Below are positions 40,501 to 50,245 of a stretch of 64,000 nt of DNA, piece after piece (within the stretch, counting starts at the first letter, position 1; the number at the start of each line of letters is the position of its first letter). The DNA lies in the NCBI GenBank assembly GCA_030568195.1, contig JAJLTO010000002.1, positions 558,001-622,000 on the forward strand. The letters are read 5' to 3'. The stretch comes from Dipodascopsis uninucleata var. uninucleata (Eukaryota; Ascomycota; Lipomycetes; Lipomycetales; Lipomycetaceae). The notes under the pieces are model-generated. The model had not been told where the DNA came from. It did no database searches and was given only the letters and a program-made list of their open reading frames with translations. Both the position numbers and the translations under genes were made by a program.

Positions 40501-40840
40501 TTATCGATGCTGAAGGATTTTCCTCATCCTCGGCGTGAGGGGATTTTGGCATTCTCTGGAACGTAAGCTGAGAAGTGGCAACCTTCAGACTATTTGACTG
40601 ATCATAGGATGTTGCAATAGTTGCAATTGACGAAGGCTCTGGAGACGACTCTGGAGATATAGAAGAATCCGATTCAGAACGCTGAGAAACTTGAACTCTA
40701 GAATCTAAAACATCGTGGAATATTGAGTAAGGCGAGGACATAAAATCAGTCTTTCGCCTTAGATGTGAACTTATATCTTCGACTAAGCCTTCTTCATGCA
40801 CGCTACCAGATTGGTTTTGTGGTGAGTTGTGTTGGCTCAT
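37550..40840 (-). CDS. TBC-domain Rab GTPase-activating protein
   Basis: A single exon of 1096 residues from the ATG at 40840. About 820 residues of Ser/Asn-rich, probably disordered sequence with a short coiled coil near 150-200 precede a C-terminal TBC domain (about 829-1045). The catalytic dual fingers are both present: the Arg finger in IELDLYRTMP and the Gln finger in IGYCQGMN. Other landmarks are GIPVIYRSKIW, ILPTGYFDPPLLTSRADQ, ITFNWFLSCF and FRIWDVFLCLEGEVYLF. It should speed GTP hydrolysis on a Rab, but the substrate cannot be told from sequence. The N-terminal region holds basic Arg/Ser repeats (RKRSRSRSRGSSRS), which could bind membranes or be phosphorylated. Confidence 0.88.
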   Translation of the reverse strand: MSQHNSPQNQSGSVHEEGLVEDISSHLRRKTDFMSSPYSIFHDVLDSRVQVSQRSESDSSISPESSPEPSSIATIATSYDQSNSLKVATSQLTFQRMPKSPHAEDEENPSASINSLRGRTGKEKLKLPGSLHMCSDSALESLITRYGAISVIKQLANDLKDTKSVLDSAKSKADDQVRLLSRMLNSYGVSQYIINSKLEQLDRKDASSEQSTRQPSASMTSSSSLALSNAYSSSADGSKGSTATITSTPLSQSQNIQAVNTTASLEEPLKPVTFRRTARPLSVHNKEDIKLDGKMRNGSASKDRTLRKSKSTFRIPFFWKADDLDQPRSDENEPPSSSEVNSESVSQTNESRMANSSSIPAIGPFIRPSSAEPTRRRQPFSTPLFPEENTLPPLIATESKSMIRNNVNNFSNQVTERTIQASTRRRQHIVNASFERADDDGPINEDSQIFSSNTVVDSVTPSSSSDDNDNDAMSFKSAVQSHTSSPETENLTTPFPSSEWFEKYREKRSASGSSSGLKSSPSVRANGSFSEEESNDRNSSNRKSRFEAATFMIPFRKRSRSRSRGSSRSNHSSYVGENVPEWLPHSLKESSTQINSQMQSIADRVPVELGDIVPQNIQPPTLLQSWNDHYRSEDTFLLTDRFGFIYDGQHQPVLPIDRASAKLMDFDGAESSEFSEMKSGGGRQGIPIPIPSLMSALPLVGNIARVGGSNGSNNANHTENGLLDVEDGDVDFDEENEQEKHRQKKVERKASLDTVKVLLSQLTDLHDSLQRSQRARWDEFLRRINGEGSDESPLAIENGELFGINGRALIANKQNGRAKFKEFKALVLGGIPVIYRSKIWSECSGADSLRVPGIYEELINAQHDHEAVQQIELDLYRTMPTNVFFGGKGPGVQKLRRVLLAFSKRNPTIGYCQGMNMIAATLLLTYATEDSAFWSFVSLIENILPTGYFDPPLLTSRADQRVLKQYLKELQPKLYNHLEDLGVDIEAITFNWFLSCFTDCLPAEVLFRIWDVFLCLEGEVYLFRVALSLFRIFSKLLMRTKSAASVYSLMKDMAAHPISIEGLIRLSDSLKHQVRLDDMRLRRKAEIRAMQEQFGF

Positions 40841-41970
40841 CCTGACCAATGTAGCGTATCTATCTAATATAACACCTCTCTCTTCTTTCAGTTCTCCTCT
40901 CTGGTCTTACTATTTTCTCTATCGTTTCTCAATTCTCTAAATTATTTTGCTTCTATGACGGTTAGGAAGCAATAGCCTCTATTCAGCTTCGCTGCCGAAA
41001 TTTTTATTTAGATGACCGTCAATCTTAAAAAAAGCAAGCCTTATCTTTTCAGCCTTCCTTTTTCGAGTATTGGCTTAGGTCTCTTTCCGTTTCTATGCGC
41101 AGGTACCTACCAGAACTCACATTTAACGCAGTAGACAAATTTGACGATACAACTGAATTTTGTTCGGCCTGTTTAGAAATTAGGAATAAATAAACAGCTA
41201 AAGAGACAAAGAAAAAAAGATCGGATGGCGTTGTATTGATTAGATGGCAAATGACAAATACTTAGATTAACAGGCCTGGCTACTAGTACTGAAAAAAAGG
41301 TTTACTATCTATATCTTCTACAATTGAGTCGAAGATCCCAACGGCAAGGTCTACATTTTCACTTTATTCAATTCACTCTCATTAAGACTCGTAGACGAAC
41401 ATTAGCTTCTCTAACGCTATTCAGTAAAAGAGACAAAAAGAGCGCTCATTCTGTGCAATTAAAAATGTTCTTGCATATTGCGTCAATTCCCGTATATTCG
41501 ATTATAGATACTTTCACTAACTTTACTGATAGCTGTACCTTTTTGTGTGAATTTGAAAATTGACACCAGTTTGGCTGATATTTCTTACTTTTGTATACTA
41601 ATTAACTAATTTCAGTGGTTACAGTAACTAACTCTGCTTCCATATAGAAGTTACAATTGAAGTGCTTTTGCTTCCATTCAAGAGTTTTAATAATTTTTCC
41701 TGTCAGACGGAACCACTATTGACAGTTAATCTATTTATGCTTATATATTACTTGACAGCAATGTCGCACAAGATATATTAAATGACGACATCATTAACTG
41801 CCGTGGTTTGCTATTATACACATGACGTTAGTACATCAAAAAATGATATAATAGAACGTAGGTGGTAAATAATAGAAATTGAAATTTCCACTTTTATTGG
41901 AACTATTGAGTGAGAGTCAGCCTCAATCTGGCATGTTATATTATAGTATATTCGTAAACTTTTCAAATAT
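40841..41970. other. intergenic, upstream of the TBC gene
   Basis: 1.1 kb holding the TBC promoter and the 3' flank of the multicopper oxidase. The plus strand is strikingly pyrimidine-rich from about 40873 to 40935 (a purine-rich 5' leader for the TBC transcript). No supported ORF, RNA gene or repeat. Confidence 0.5.
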
Positions 41971-43920
41971 TTATATTCTGTCAGATTTACTACGTAATTT
42001 ATCGCCTGGAAGTGGCACTACAAGCTCAGAACCTAGCTCCCGCTCATAACGACAGTGATCAAGCATAGCGGGTGTGATAGATGAAGCGTTGAATTGATCC
42101 ATACCAGTAGCAAACTGCATCATCATGCCTGCAGCAAGGTGCCATAACACATGACAGTGAAGAGCCCAAATACCTGGATTGTCAGCGACAAAGCGAATTA
42201 CTGAATGCCCATTACGCTGAATAGTTAACGTATCACGCCTTGGAGGATTCTTTGAATTATACTGAGAAACATATCTGGGCCTCCAGTGACCAAAGCCTGT
42301 ACCGCGTGATGCATAGTGGTGAACAATATAGAAATCGTGACCATGTAAATGAAATGGATGGTCAGCCTCATCTAAGTTATTGATAATAACCTCCACAACA
42401 GCACCATACGGAATTTCAGAAATAAGCTGGTGCCCTCCCCATTTCTCTGTATTAGCTGCACCTGTTACTGTATTCTGAGGGAAAGTTTCCGAGATATTAA
42501 CTAGGCCTGCTGCGACTTGGACATTTGATGCACCGATTGCTGGCCTAAATGACGTCCGGTTTATGAAACCAAATGGTGAAGAATGTACTCTCTCGAGTTG
42601 CATACTTCTAGGCCATATTAATAGGGTTATGTCTGCTTTGGGGGCATCCATAGTGATCAACGGATGGAGGAGATATGGATCTAAACCAACACAATCCCTC
42701 TTTTCGACAGCTTCTGGCCATGCTGTAGTCTCCGGAACTATCTCTGATGATACACCTTCAAATAGTATGATAGATGTCGTCTCCGAAATCAAGGTGTGTG
42801 TATGATAATTAAGACAATTTGTATTAATACGTGTCCTCATAAAGAGCGATTGCTTTGTTGAGTTTGTAAAAACAATTATCGAATATCGCTGACCTGGAGA
42901 CACTGGAACATACTTAGACTTTATAGGTTCAACTTCAATAGAGTCTGCCTCTACTATGTTAAGTACAAGGTCATCCAGCGAGAACACAATTTCAGATATA
43001 ATGGATGTATTTACTAGACGAAATCGATATCTGCGGTTTCTCTGTAAGGTGAAGGTAGGACGAATACCGATACCATCTGTACACTTGTCTTTACTGCTAT
43101 TGTGGACTCGAGAGCATGACATAATTCCCTGACCATTTATAAGAAGATTATCTGGGGGTGGCTCTAGACCACCAGATGTTTTTGACATATAAAAGTTATA
43201 CAAATCATGAGCAGTACGATGGTAGTAATCATGGATGACAAGGAGAATCTCCTCATCGTAATCTCGGCCCTCGATATAATGTTCATTCTCTGGATCCTTC
43301 ACTATAAATGCACCAAACATTCCGTCACCTCTTTGGGTACTCGAATGTGAATGCCACCAGAATGTTCCAGATTGAGTGAGGATAAACTCGTAGACAAACG
43401 AATGTCCCGGAGGAATTCCACATTGAGTCACACCAGGAACACCATCCATTGTATTAGATCCACGTTGGTATAGTCCATGGAAATGGATACTAGTTGATTC
43501 ATCGAGTTCATTGTGTAGAGTTATACGTACTGTATCATTGACCCTGGCCTCAATGGAGGGTCCAGGATACATGCCGTTGACCAAGACGAAATCTCGTTCA
43601 ACACCATCGGGAGTTTTAGTCTCACGTTTCACTGTCCACTCAAACGAGCGAATGCTTGCATCTTCAAATTCTTTAGTGGTTGAAAAAGTGCCAGTAAGTG
43701 TCTCATCAGAAGAGATCGATGATATCGTATCATTTACCGCAATTGAGACTTCAAAATCGCTGGAAACTTGCTCTGCAAAAGGCAGCTTTAGAACCACGTC
43801 ATGCAATCCAAGTTCTTTTCTGTAGATCGCCAGAACTACGGATAGTAGTAATAGCCACGAAAGCCCTAAAAACAAGCGAAAACACTTCTTCTCCTTTAAA
43901 AAAAGCATCACTATGCTCAT
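41971..43920 (-). CDS. Laccase-like multicopper oxidase with N-terminal membrane anchor
   Basis: A single exon of 649 residues. Residues about 14-32 form one hydrophobic span after a basic cytosolic start (KEKKCFR), giving a type II anchor with the enzyme outside or in the lumen. All four copper motifs are present: HFHG at 146-149, WWHSH at 188-192, HPFHLHGH from 521 and HCHVLWHLAAGM from 588. The type 1 copper axial position, ten residues after Cys589, is Met599, which predicts a low-potential site. The Fet3-specific iron-binding acids are not evident, so iron oxidation is not supported. About ten Asn-X-Ser/Thr sites fit a secretory-path glycoprotein. Ascomycete homologues act on phenols, pigments or siderophores. 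Lack of introns is notable for this genome. Confidence 0.85.
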   Translation of the reverse strand: MSIVMLFLKEKKCFRLFLGLSWLLLLSVVLAIYRKELGLHDVVLKLPFAEQVSSDFEVSIAVNDTISSISSDETLTGTFSTTKEFEDASIRSFEWTVKRETKTPDGVERDFVLVNGMYPGPSIEARVNDTVRITLHNELDESTSIHFHGLYQRGSNTMDGVPGVTQCGIPPGHSFVYEFILTQSGTFWWHSHSSTQRGDGMFGAFIVKDPENEHYIEGRDYDEEILLVIHDYYHRTAHDLYNFYMSKTSGGLEPPPDNLLINGQGIMSCSRVHNSSKDKCTDGIGIRPTFTLQRNRRYRFRLVNTSIISEIVFSLDDLVLNIVEADSIEVEPIKSKYVPVSPGQRYSIIVFTNSTKQSLFMRTRINTNCLNYHTHTLISETTSIILFEGVSSEIVPETTAWPEAVEKRDCVGLDPYLLHPLITMDAPKADITLLIWPRSMQLERVHSSPFGFINRTSFRPAIGASNVQVAAGLVNISETFPQNTVTGAANTEKWGGHQLISEIPYGAVVEVIINNLDEADHPFHLHGHDFYIVHHYASRGTGFGHWRPRYVSQYNSKNPPRRDTLTIQRNGHSVIRFVADNPGIWALHCHVLWHLAAGMMMQFATGMDQFNASSITPAMLDHCRYERELGSELVVPLPGDKLRSKSDRI

Positions 43921-45267
43921 CAGAACTTATGGCAAAAGCTGTCTATTTGCGTACTCAATTAACAGAAAACAAAAATCATTTGTCAATATCAGTAGTCAGT
44001 GGTGATCGATTGCCAAAGATATGTAAAATAATTTAGTAAGATAACTATATCGCCTTGTATCCGTATATTTCTAGGCCGAATACTTCTATCGTGACATGCT
44101 AAACAAGGAAACTCGTCTATTAGTCCATAAGTACTAATGTAGAGACAAGGCAATTCTCGATGCAATTTCGCATTTATGGCTCATAAGAGGTATTAAAGCC
44201 ATTGACCAGGAACCTAAGGGCCTGAAACATAGTTTTGGAGCCAGTTGCCTTAAGTTTACCAAGCAGTTACCTGAAGTCGTTGTGGAGATATTTCTCTTAT
44301 CTCAGTTGCCATTTTTCGGTCGGCTCTCCGCGCCGATACAGAGAATCAGCTTCTATATTTACTTATTTAGAAGTCTAATAGGTTCAGCATTACGGTAAAT
44401 TTATCGTGTTACATTACAATGCTGACACATACTGTAGTAGGAGTGATATCCGCTAATAAATCTATTGAAGGATAGTGATAAGTCTCTCTCACAACTGAGA
44501 GCAACTTCTAAAAGCATCAATAATTCATTTCACTCCACGCGTATTACCCAACGACAGACCATTGGATGATTGAAAGTCCCTTTGGAAAGTATATATCCCT
44601 ACACTAGTTCAAACTGTTATAAGTAGGCATGGGCAGGCTATCTGTGTGTCGGACTTAAACTAGTTTCTTTCCCTATTCATGAATTTGACTTTGACTAGTA
44701 TCGGCTGCTTAAACAACCAAATACCTTATTCCAACAGGGTTCTCATCGCGATTCTTTTCTGTAACCTGATGGAGGTCCTGTTTTCCGCACGTGTCAGATG
44801 CCTCATTGACTATCATATCTTATGATTAGTCAGTAGGCCCTGCTGATAGTTGCCCCTGAGTGAATCTTCGATCCTGTAACCTATTAATTATTACGCTGTG
44901 CGTAGACTAATCAGATCACGAAAAATTCCACTTATCAAATAAGAGTTGTTTTTAGATCTCGATGCAATTATTGGTGCTTCTTTTTTGGAGCGTGTCCTAT
45001 AGGAAGGGACAGCGGACGACCTCCTTGGAATGATGACAGTTGTAGTGCTCGTATACTAGTAGTTCTTACGAAAATAATATACTCACTGTTGTCTAAGGGT
45101 TTGCTGCTCAATAACGATCTGTCCCTAATCATGTACTCACAAAAGATCGCGTCTATTACTTTTGAGTGTCAGCACCGGCGGTGGCTGCTACCTAGGTTTG
45201 AACTAAATGAGGGCATCTTCCGACTATGCTTGGCTCTTGGCTGTGTGGCAGCAAAAGTAAAAAGTTA

Positions 45268-45295
45268 TTAAGCATCTCTACTTAAAGATGCTTAA
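45268..45295. repeat. perfect 10-bp hairpin
   Basis: TTAAGCATCT (45268-45277) and AGATGCTTAA (45286-45295) pair around an 8-base loop. Flanking AAAGTT and AACTTT can extend the stem if a 3-base bulge is allowed. It is the strongest secondary structure in this gap. Confidence 0.5.
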
Positions 45296-46286
45296 CTTTC
45301 TAGTCTAAACCTTATTCCTGATTCTGTCGCGAAGTAAATAGAAGGCATTCTAAGCTGCAAAGTAGGAATCTAGATACAGCAAGCAAGGAATTGGGCGGCG
45401 TTCGGATTACAAGACAAAGCCAATAAACAGAGCCATCTTGAGGAGTATCAAGCTCTAGAGGGTAACTATTAGTGGAGAATAGTACTCGATTTCATGCAAA
45501 GTCCGGGAACTAGCAGTTTTCCGGTCATCAGGAACACGAGGAACGTGCAATCATAATATGGCAGACTAATAGCTGTTAGTAGATATCTGGATAGCTAACG
45601 TAATCTCTCCTCTCGGAACAGCAAGTTTGACGCAAATATTGAGAAGATCGTTAAGCTTAGCAAGAGCATGCGAGACATCCTAAGATAGCCCGTTCTGGGC
45701 TTTATGAATTCTGCTTTCTTTTCAGTAGCAACATAGAATAAGTGTCTTATGGAACGAGGTTCAAGTTAGTTAAAATGATGATATTGAGATTCAGTGACAA
45801 AGACCCTTTAACACTTAAAAGGCAATTTTTACACGAGCCTTCCAAAGAAAATAGTCTGGCCAAGTGGATCATCATACAGGTTGCAACCAAAGGAGTAGTT
45901 AATTGCCCAAGACTTAGAGCAGCGAATTGCTCTGATATTCCTCTTTCAATCGGTGTATCAGTACTATACTGAATGAGCTTTTTATCAAAGGTGGAGTAAA
46001 TATTACGAACTTCTACTGTTCTAAGAGAATTACGAAGACGCTATCTACTACACCTGGTGCTTCTGTCTTGCTTCTGACTCTAAGTTCTATGATTAGAAAC
46101 GAGAATATACGGAACTGATACTAATATGGTACTATTATGCTAATCAAATGGAATTACAAATCACTGATATGAGAAGCCTGGAAGGATGCGAATGTTCAAC
46201 AATAAGATCACCCAGGCTGTCTATATTCACCTTGTTAATGACTAACGTCTAGCCCTAGATTGAACCCTGTTTTATTTCACTCCATT

Positions 46287-46308
46287 AGTTTTAACTGTAA
46301 TTAAAACT
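46287..46308. repeat. perfect 8-bp hairpin
   Basis: AGTTTTAA (46287-46294) and TTAAAACT (46301-46308) around a 6-base loop, 33 bases before another hairpin. Confidence 0.4.
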
Positions 46309-46340
46309 TTGGGCATGTCATATTGTGAATTTACTCTTAA

Positions 46341-46365
46341 CATCTTGTAAGGCAAGATGCACGTG
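46341..46365. promoter_or_regulatory. 7-bp hairpin abutting a CACGTG E-box, upstream of the phospholipase
   Basis: CATCTTG (46341-46347) and CAAGATG (46353-46359) form a perfect stem with a 5-base loop, and CACGTG starts on the next base (46360-46365). CACGTG is the core of Pho4 and Cbf1 bHLH sites. It lies about 455 bases before the phospholipase ATG. Which factor binds, if any, is inference. Confidence 0.4.
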
Positions 46366-46818
46366 TGGACAGCCGCCATATCACATTGCTTGCATACTGA
46401 GCTGTTGGTATTCTGCACAAACTGATTGGCTTGAGAACTAGCGATCTCGATACTTTTGGCAATCTTCAGGATATAGTTAATTTGATACTTATTTTAGAGT
46501 ATCCCAAGAAAGAATGAGCTTAATCTCTTTATAGTTTTGCTGCCGTTATTTGGCTTATCCTACATGGCGAACTAAAACAGCAATATCTCCATGTAAATTG
46601 AGGGATATCAACTAACGTTTGATAAATCTGTGGTCTAATTAGCAAGATCCATACGTTAATCAAATTGAGTGATTTTTCATTTTCGCGTATGATCGACCTG
46701 AGAAATTCATATCAATAGATCTTCGTATATATATTAAGCCAATGCAGCGTCCATGGTGGAAATTACAAGCATTCAAGCTCAAGTTATACTTCTTGTCTAG
46801 CCAGTATCTTAGAGAACA

Positions 46819-48687
46819 ATGTATTTCTCACCTAAGAATATTGCTGTCGCTGCAGCTGTGCTCCTTGGAGCCCTCCCATCGTCTCTTGGGAATGAAAGCC
46901 TTAAGGATGTCAAGCATATCATTATGTTCATGCAGGAGAATCGTGCGTTCGATCATTACTTCGGCACCATGGCTGGTGTCCGTGGTTTCAAGGATCCTAA
47001 CGTGCTTATTGGTGACAATGGTCTTCCAATCTGGTATCAGCCGGCTACTGAAGCGGAGTATCTCTTACCATTCTACATGGGTGCCAATTCCTCTTATAAG
47101 GAAGGTATTCAATGTGCTGATGGTGGATCCAATGACTGGATTGAAAACCACAACGCTTGGAACAACGGAAAGATCAATGGTTGGGTTACCAATAACTCCG
47201 AATATGCTTGGGGCCATTACAGACGTGATGATATTCCTTTGCACTTTGCTCTCGCAGATGAGTGGACTCTTGGTGACATGTACTCTGAATTCGTTATTGG
47301 GCCAACTGCTCCTAACCGTGCCGCTTGGGTCTCCGGTAATTTGAATATCGGTAGTTTCCTTGGTAACCCAGAGTCTGTCGGCGGCCCGTATATTGAGAAC
47401 TACTCTACTGATGGGGAGTGCGAGAGTGACGGTAACGTTATTTACGACTGCTACCCACTTACGTGGAAAACTATGGCAGAAAACCTTGAAGATAATGATA
47501 TCAGCTGGTTCGTGTATCGTGATTGGGATTCTACTAACGATGATCCTTTCTATTATTTTGCTAATTTCCTTGACGCTGAGAGCAATTCCTCTCTTGCAGA
47601 GAGGGGTATCTCTTGGGCTGGTCGTGAGCTCTTTTATGAGCAGTGCCAGAATAACACCTTACCAACTATTACCTGGATCATTGGTTCATTCCCTCTTTCT
47701 GAGCATCCTCCAAACACTCCACACGATGGTGGCTGGATCCTTGAATCGGTAGTTAACACGCTTATGGAGACTGGATTATACGACGAGTCTATTCTTTTGA
47801 TCTCGTACGATGAAACTGGTGGTTGGGGTGATCATGTTCCACCATTCATTTCACCTAACGGTACCGACGGTGAATGGTCCGTTGACTACCGCGACCCTAC
47901 GCAGTATGTTCCTTCCGGTCCAGGTTTCCGAGTTCCATTCTTCGCTATCTCTCCTTGGTCCCGCGGTGGTAAAGTGTTTACTGAACCAGCTGACCACACT
48001 TCACAGCTCCTCTTCCTCGAGGAGTGGGGTAAGGCTAATGGTTATGACCTTACTATTGACAACATCACTCCATGGAGACGTGCCCATATGTCCAATCTTG
48101 TAAACATGTTTGACTTCCAGAGCTACGATAGTGCTTTCGTCGAGCTTGAGAACGTGACCTATCCAGCTGAACAGGATGGCACCTACGTTGGTGCTACGGT
48201 TTGTAGCGAAGAGAATCCTGGCTTGGTCCAGCCACCAATTCCATATGGTAATCAGACTCTTGAAGACGCTCTCTGGACCGAATCTGGCTATAAGCAGATC
48301 ATTGGAAAACTTACTGAAGGTCGTTACTTGGTCTTTACCAACAACAACCACGCTCTAACCGTTTGGACTGGTGGCTTCCAGCTGGTCTCAGGCAGTGCTC
48401 CAGCTGACTACTCTCTTAAGTCTCAGCGATTTGTTGTCCATCAAATCGGTGATGCTTTCTCTACTAAGTTCTATATTCAGTCTGTTCATGGCGGTTATTT
48501 GAACGAGGAATTGCTAATGGTCAGTTCTATCAAGGAAGCTGCTGCTTTCAATATTGACTATTCTACTAAAGGTTACACTATCAAGTCTGTCAAGCCTGGT
48601 TTATATGTTACCATCAAAAGCGGATTGGCAATCTACGGTCTCATACCTTACTATTATAACATTATGTCTGTTGCCTATGACAATTAA
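46819..48687 (+). CDS. Secreted phosphoesterase / non-haemolytic phospholipase C family
   Basis: A single exon of 622 residues with a signal peptide (NIAVAAAVLLGALPSSLG, cleavage near residue 24). The PF04185-type phosphoesterase core starts KHIIMFMQENRAFDHYFG, continues with GPTAPNRAAW and has the metal-binding SYDETGGWGDHVPP near residue 335. Family members cleave phosphatidylcholine or act as acid phosphatases in fungi. The last 130 residues form a separate beta-rich segment with internal repeats around VWTGGFQLVSG and YTIKSVKPGLYVTIKSG. The codon choice is strongly biased (GCT, GGT, AAC), unlike most neighbours, which suggests high expression. Many Asn-X-Ser/Thr sites fit secretion. Phosphate scavenging from outside lipids is a sensible guess. 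Confidence 0.88.
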   Translation: MYFSPKNIAVAAAVLLGALPSSLGNESLKDVKHIIMFMQENRAFDHYFGTMAGVRGFKDPNVLIGDNGLPIWYQPATEAEYLLPFYMGANSSYKEGIQCADGGSNDWIENHNAWNNGKINGWVTNNSEYAWGHYRRDDIPLHFALADEWTLGDMYSEFVIGPTAPNRAAWVSGNLNIGSFLGNPESVGGPYIENYSTDGECESDGNVIYDCYPLTWKTMAENLEDNDISWFVYRDWDSTNDDPFYYFANFLDAESNSSLAERGISWAGRELFYEQCQNNTLPTITWIIGSFPLSEHPPNTPHDGGWILESVVNTLMETGLYDESILLISYDETGGWGDHVPPFISPNGTDGEWSVDYRDPTQYVPSGPGFRVPFFAISPWSRGGKVFTEPADHTSQLLFLEEWGKANGYDLTIDNITPWRRAHMSNLVNMFDFQSYDSAFVELENVTYPAEQDGTYVGATVCSEENPGLVQPPIPYGNQTLEDALWTESGYKQIIGKLTEGRYLVFTNNNHALTVWTGGFQLVSGSAPADYSLKSQRFVVHQIGDAFSTKFYIQSVHGGYLNEELLMVSSIKEAAAFNIDYSTKGYTIKSVKPGLYVTIKSGLAIYGLIPYYYNIMSVAYDN

Positions 48688-48818
48688 GTGACAATCACTG
48701 TTTAGTCATAAAATTTCTGTATTGACTATGTTGAAGTCAAACAATTCTTTTTTACTAAATGAAATAAATATATCTATTTTATTTAAATCATATATCCACA
48801 TCAGCTTATTAATAATTC

Positions 48819-49985
48819 TTATTTTTCCAATAACATTCTCAGTTCTTCAATGAAATAACGAATGTTATTAGATTCACACGTGTTAGAGACAAGTATATTG
48901 ATTGATTCAGAGAGAGTCTCCGTAGATGGTGTCACAATAGCATCTTTGAAGACTCCAGAAGAAAATATTATTCTGACATTATAAGACTTTCTTTGGCTGG
49001 CGTGTGTCTCTCTGCTGGGATCAGACACTGACATCGTAAAGTCAATGCTGTTTTCTCCAGTGGTGACGCTATTCACCGGTAAAATGCCGGCAATTATTTC
49101 TAACACGTTTGCATACCATTTGCCAATATTTTCTTTCTGTACTACAGTACCTTGGACTAATTCTGCCTGTCTCTTGGTAACTGCTCGCTGAGCATTGTGT
49201 TCTAGTTTCTTTTGCAGATCTTGAAGAGACGACAATTCGTGTTTGAGACTTTGTAATTGCTGTTTACGATCAGGTATCACGGTCGATCTCAAATTCTCAA
49301 TGTCTCTCCTTAGTTTATCCTGTTCGATTCCCGTAGCTGCGCATATCTCCAGAGTCTCCTTCAAGGATAGAATTTGGTCCACATCTTCGACTTTCTCTGG
49401 ATAAACCGCCTCTAACTCAGCTATTTCCTTTTCCATGTCTTCCATCTCCTGGAGCATGGTTTCGGCGGTCAGCATCTCATTGTTTAGTTTTTCGTATCTC
49501 TCACACACACTTTTTACTAGAGCTGCAATTTCATCAGATATCACTTGGAGCCGCTTTTTCTTCTCTACCAATGCTTGTTTAAGATTCCTGTTTTTGTCTT
49601 GGACGGTTTCGATGTCCACCTGTGAGATTTTCCAGAGCTCAAGCTCTTGGTTTAAATCTTTGTCGTTATCTCCCTCATCAAGTATCAGGCGAAGAAAAGT
49701 TTCCTTCGTTTCCTGCTCAAGGTATGTGACTTTCAGCTTCGAAAACAGCTCTTTGTAATCTTTGAGTTCGTATTCTATAGCATATGGATCTAATCTATTA
49801 AATCCCTCTTGTGACTGAATCGTGTAAGTTGGAGAATGCACAGGACTAGCCACCGTAGGACCAGACCCAAGCCCGATAGATGTTCGCGAAGAAAGTTGTT
49901 TAAAGTCATGTTCCTGTTTCTGAATGTTAAAATTATATGATTTGAATAATTCAATACGATTTCTGTAGTCTACAAGCGACGACAT
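48819..49985 (-). CDS. Sos7/Kre28-like kinetochore protein
   Basis: A single exon of 388 residues from the ATG at 49985. YKELFSKLKVTYLEQETKE at about residues 78-96 matches the conserved N-terminal motif of Sos7, the Spc105/Spc7-binding coiled-coil subunit of the KMN kinetochore network. Residues about 100-280 are heptad-rich coiled coil, and the tail (about 285-388) is a compact alpha/beta segment ending in FIEELRMLLEK. Its length is somewhat above the fission yeast protein as I recall it. An ACGCGT box lies 100 bases upstream. Other coiled-coil kinetochore or spindle subunits are the alternative, as such proteins diverge fast. Confidence 0.6.
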   Translation of the reverse strand: MSSLVDYRNRIELFKSYNFNIQKQEHDFKQLSSRTSIGLGSGPTVASPVHSPTYTIQSQEGFNRLDPYAIEYELKDYKELFSKLKVTYLEQETKETFLRLILDEGDNDKDLNQELELWKISQVDIETVQDKNRNLKQALVEKKKRLQVISDEIAALVKSVCERYEKLNNEMLTAETMLQEMEDMEKEIAELEAVYPEKVEDVDQILSLKETLEICAATGIEQDKLRRDIENLRSTVIPDRKQQLQSLKHELSSLQDLQKKLEHNAQRAVTKRQAELVQGTVVQKENIGKWYANVLEIIAGILPVNSVTTGENSIDFTMSVSDPSRETHASQRKSYNVRIIFSSGVFKDAIVTPSTETLSESINILVSNTCESNNIRYFIEELRMLLEK

Positions 49986-50084
49986 TTTCGTTTTTCTGTC
50001 GTAGAGATTAGATCTTCGAGAAATGTTACATTGGAAGTTACGCGATGTTTGTTTTTCTCTTGATGACTATTGGTTTAGGGAACC

Positions 50085-50090
50085 ACGCGT
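50085..50090. promoter_or_regulatory. MCB box (ACGCGT) 100 bp upstream of the Sos7-like gene
   Basis: Perfect palindrome in the context ACCACGCGTAAC. A related ACGCGA lies about 50 bases closer to the gene. MBF control is inferred. Confidence 0.5.
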
Positions 50091-50245
50091 AACTTACAAT
50101 AGATCTTCGATTACTGATATGCCACTAAAACTAACATGAATTCGACATAAAAAACCAGATAGAACTCCTTATTATACCAAAAATACAGAATAATAAATAT
50201 ACACAGATTCGACCTATATTTTATATACAGTGCCCTAGGCTGCAG

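Larger units (their letters stand above)
43921..46818. other. 2.9-kb gene-poor region
   Basis: No supported protein gene; frames such as 45089-45271 and 45742-45972 are short and featureless. The region contains three stem-loops (listed separately), two CACGTG boxes (44788-44793 and 46360-46365) and an isolated ACGCGT at 44537-44542. It serves as the shared divergent upstream region of the multicopper oxidase and the phospholipase, both secretory enzymes. Confidence 0.5.

Noticed and set aside
46287-46308. miniature inverted-repeat transposon ends
   Set aside because: Arms of 8 bases with a 6-base loop are hairpins, with no target-site duplication and no paired distant copy.
46742-47344. 200-codon frame overlapping the phospholipase start
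   Set aside because: It is a shadow of the strongly codon-biased phospholipase gene in another frame.
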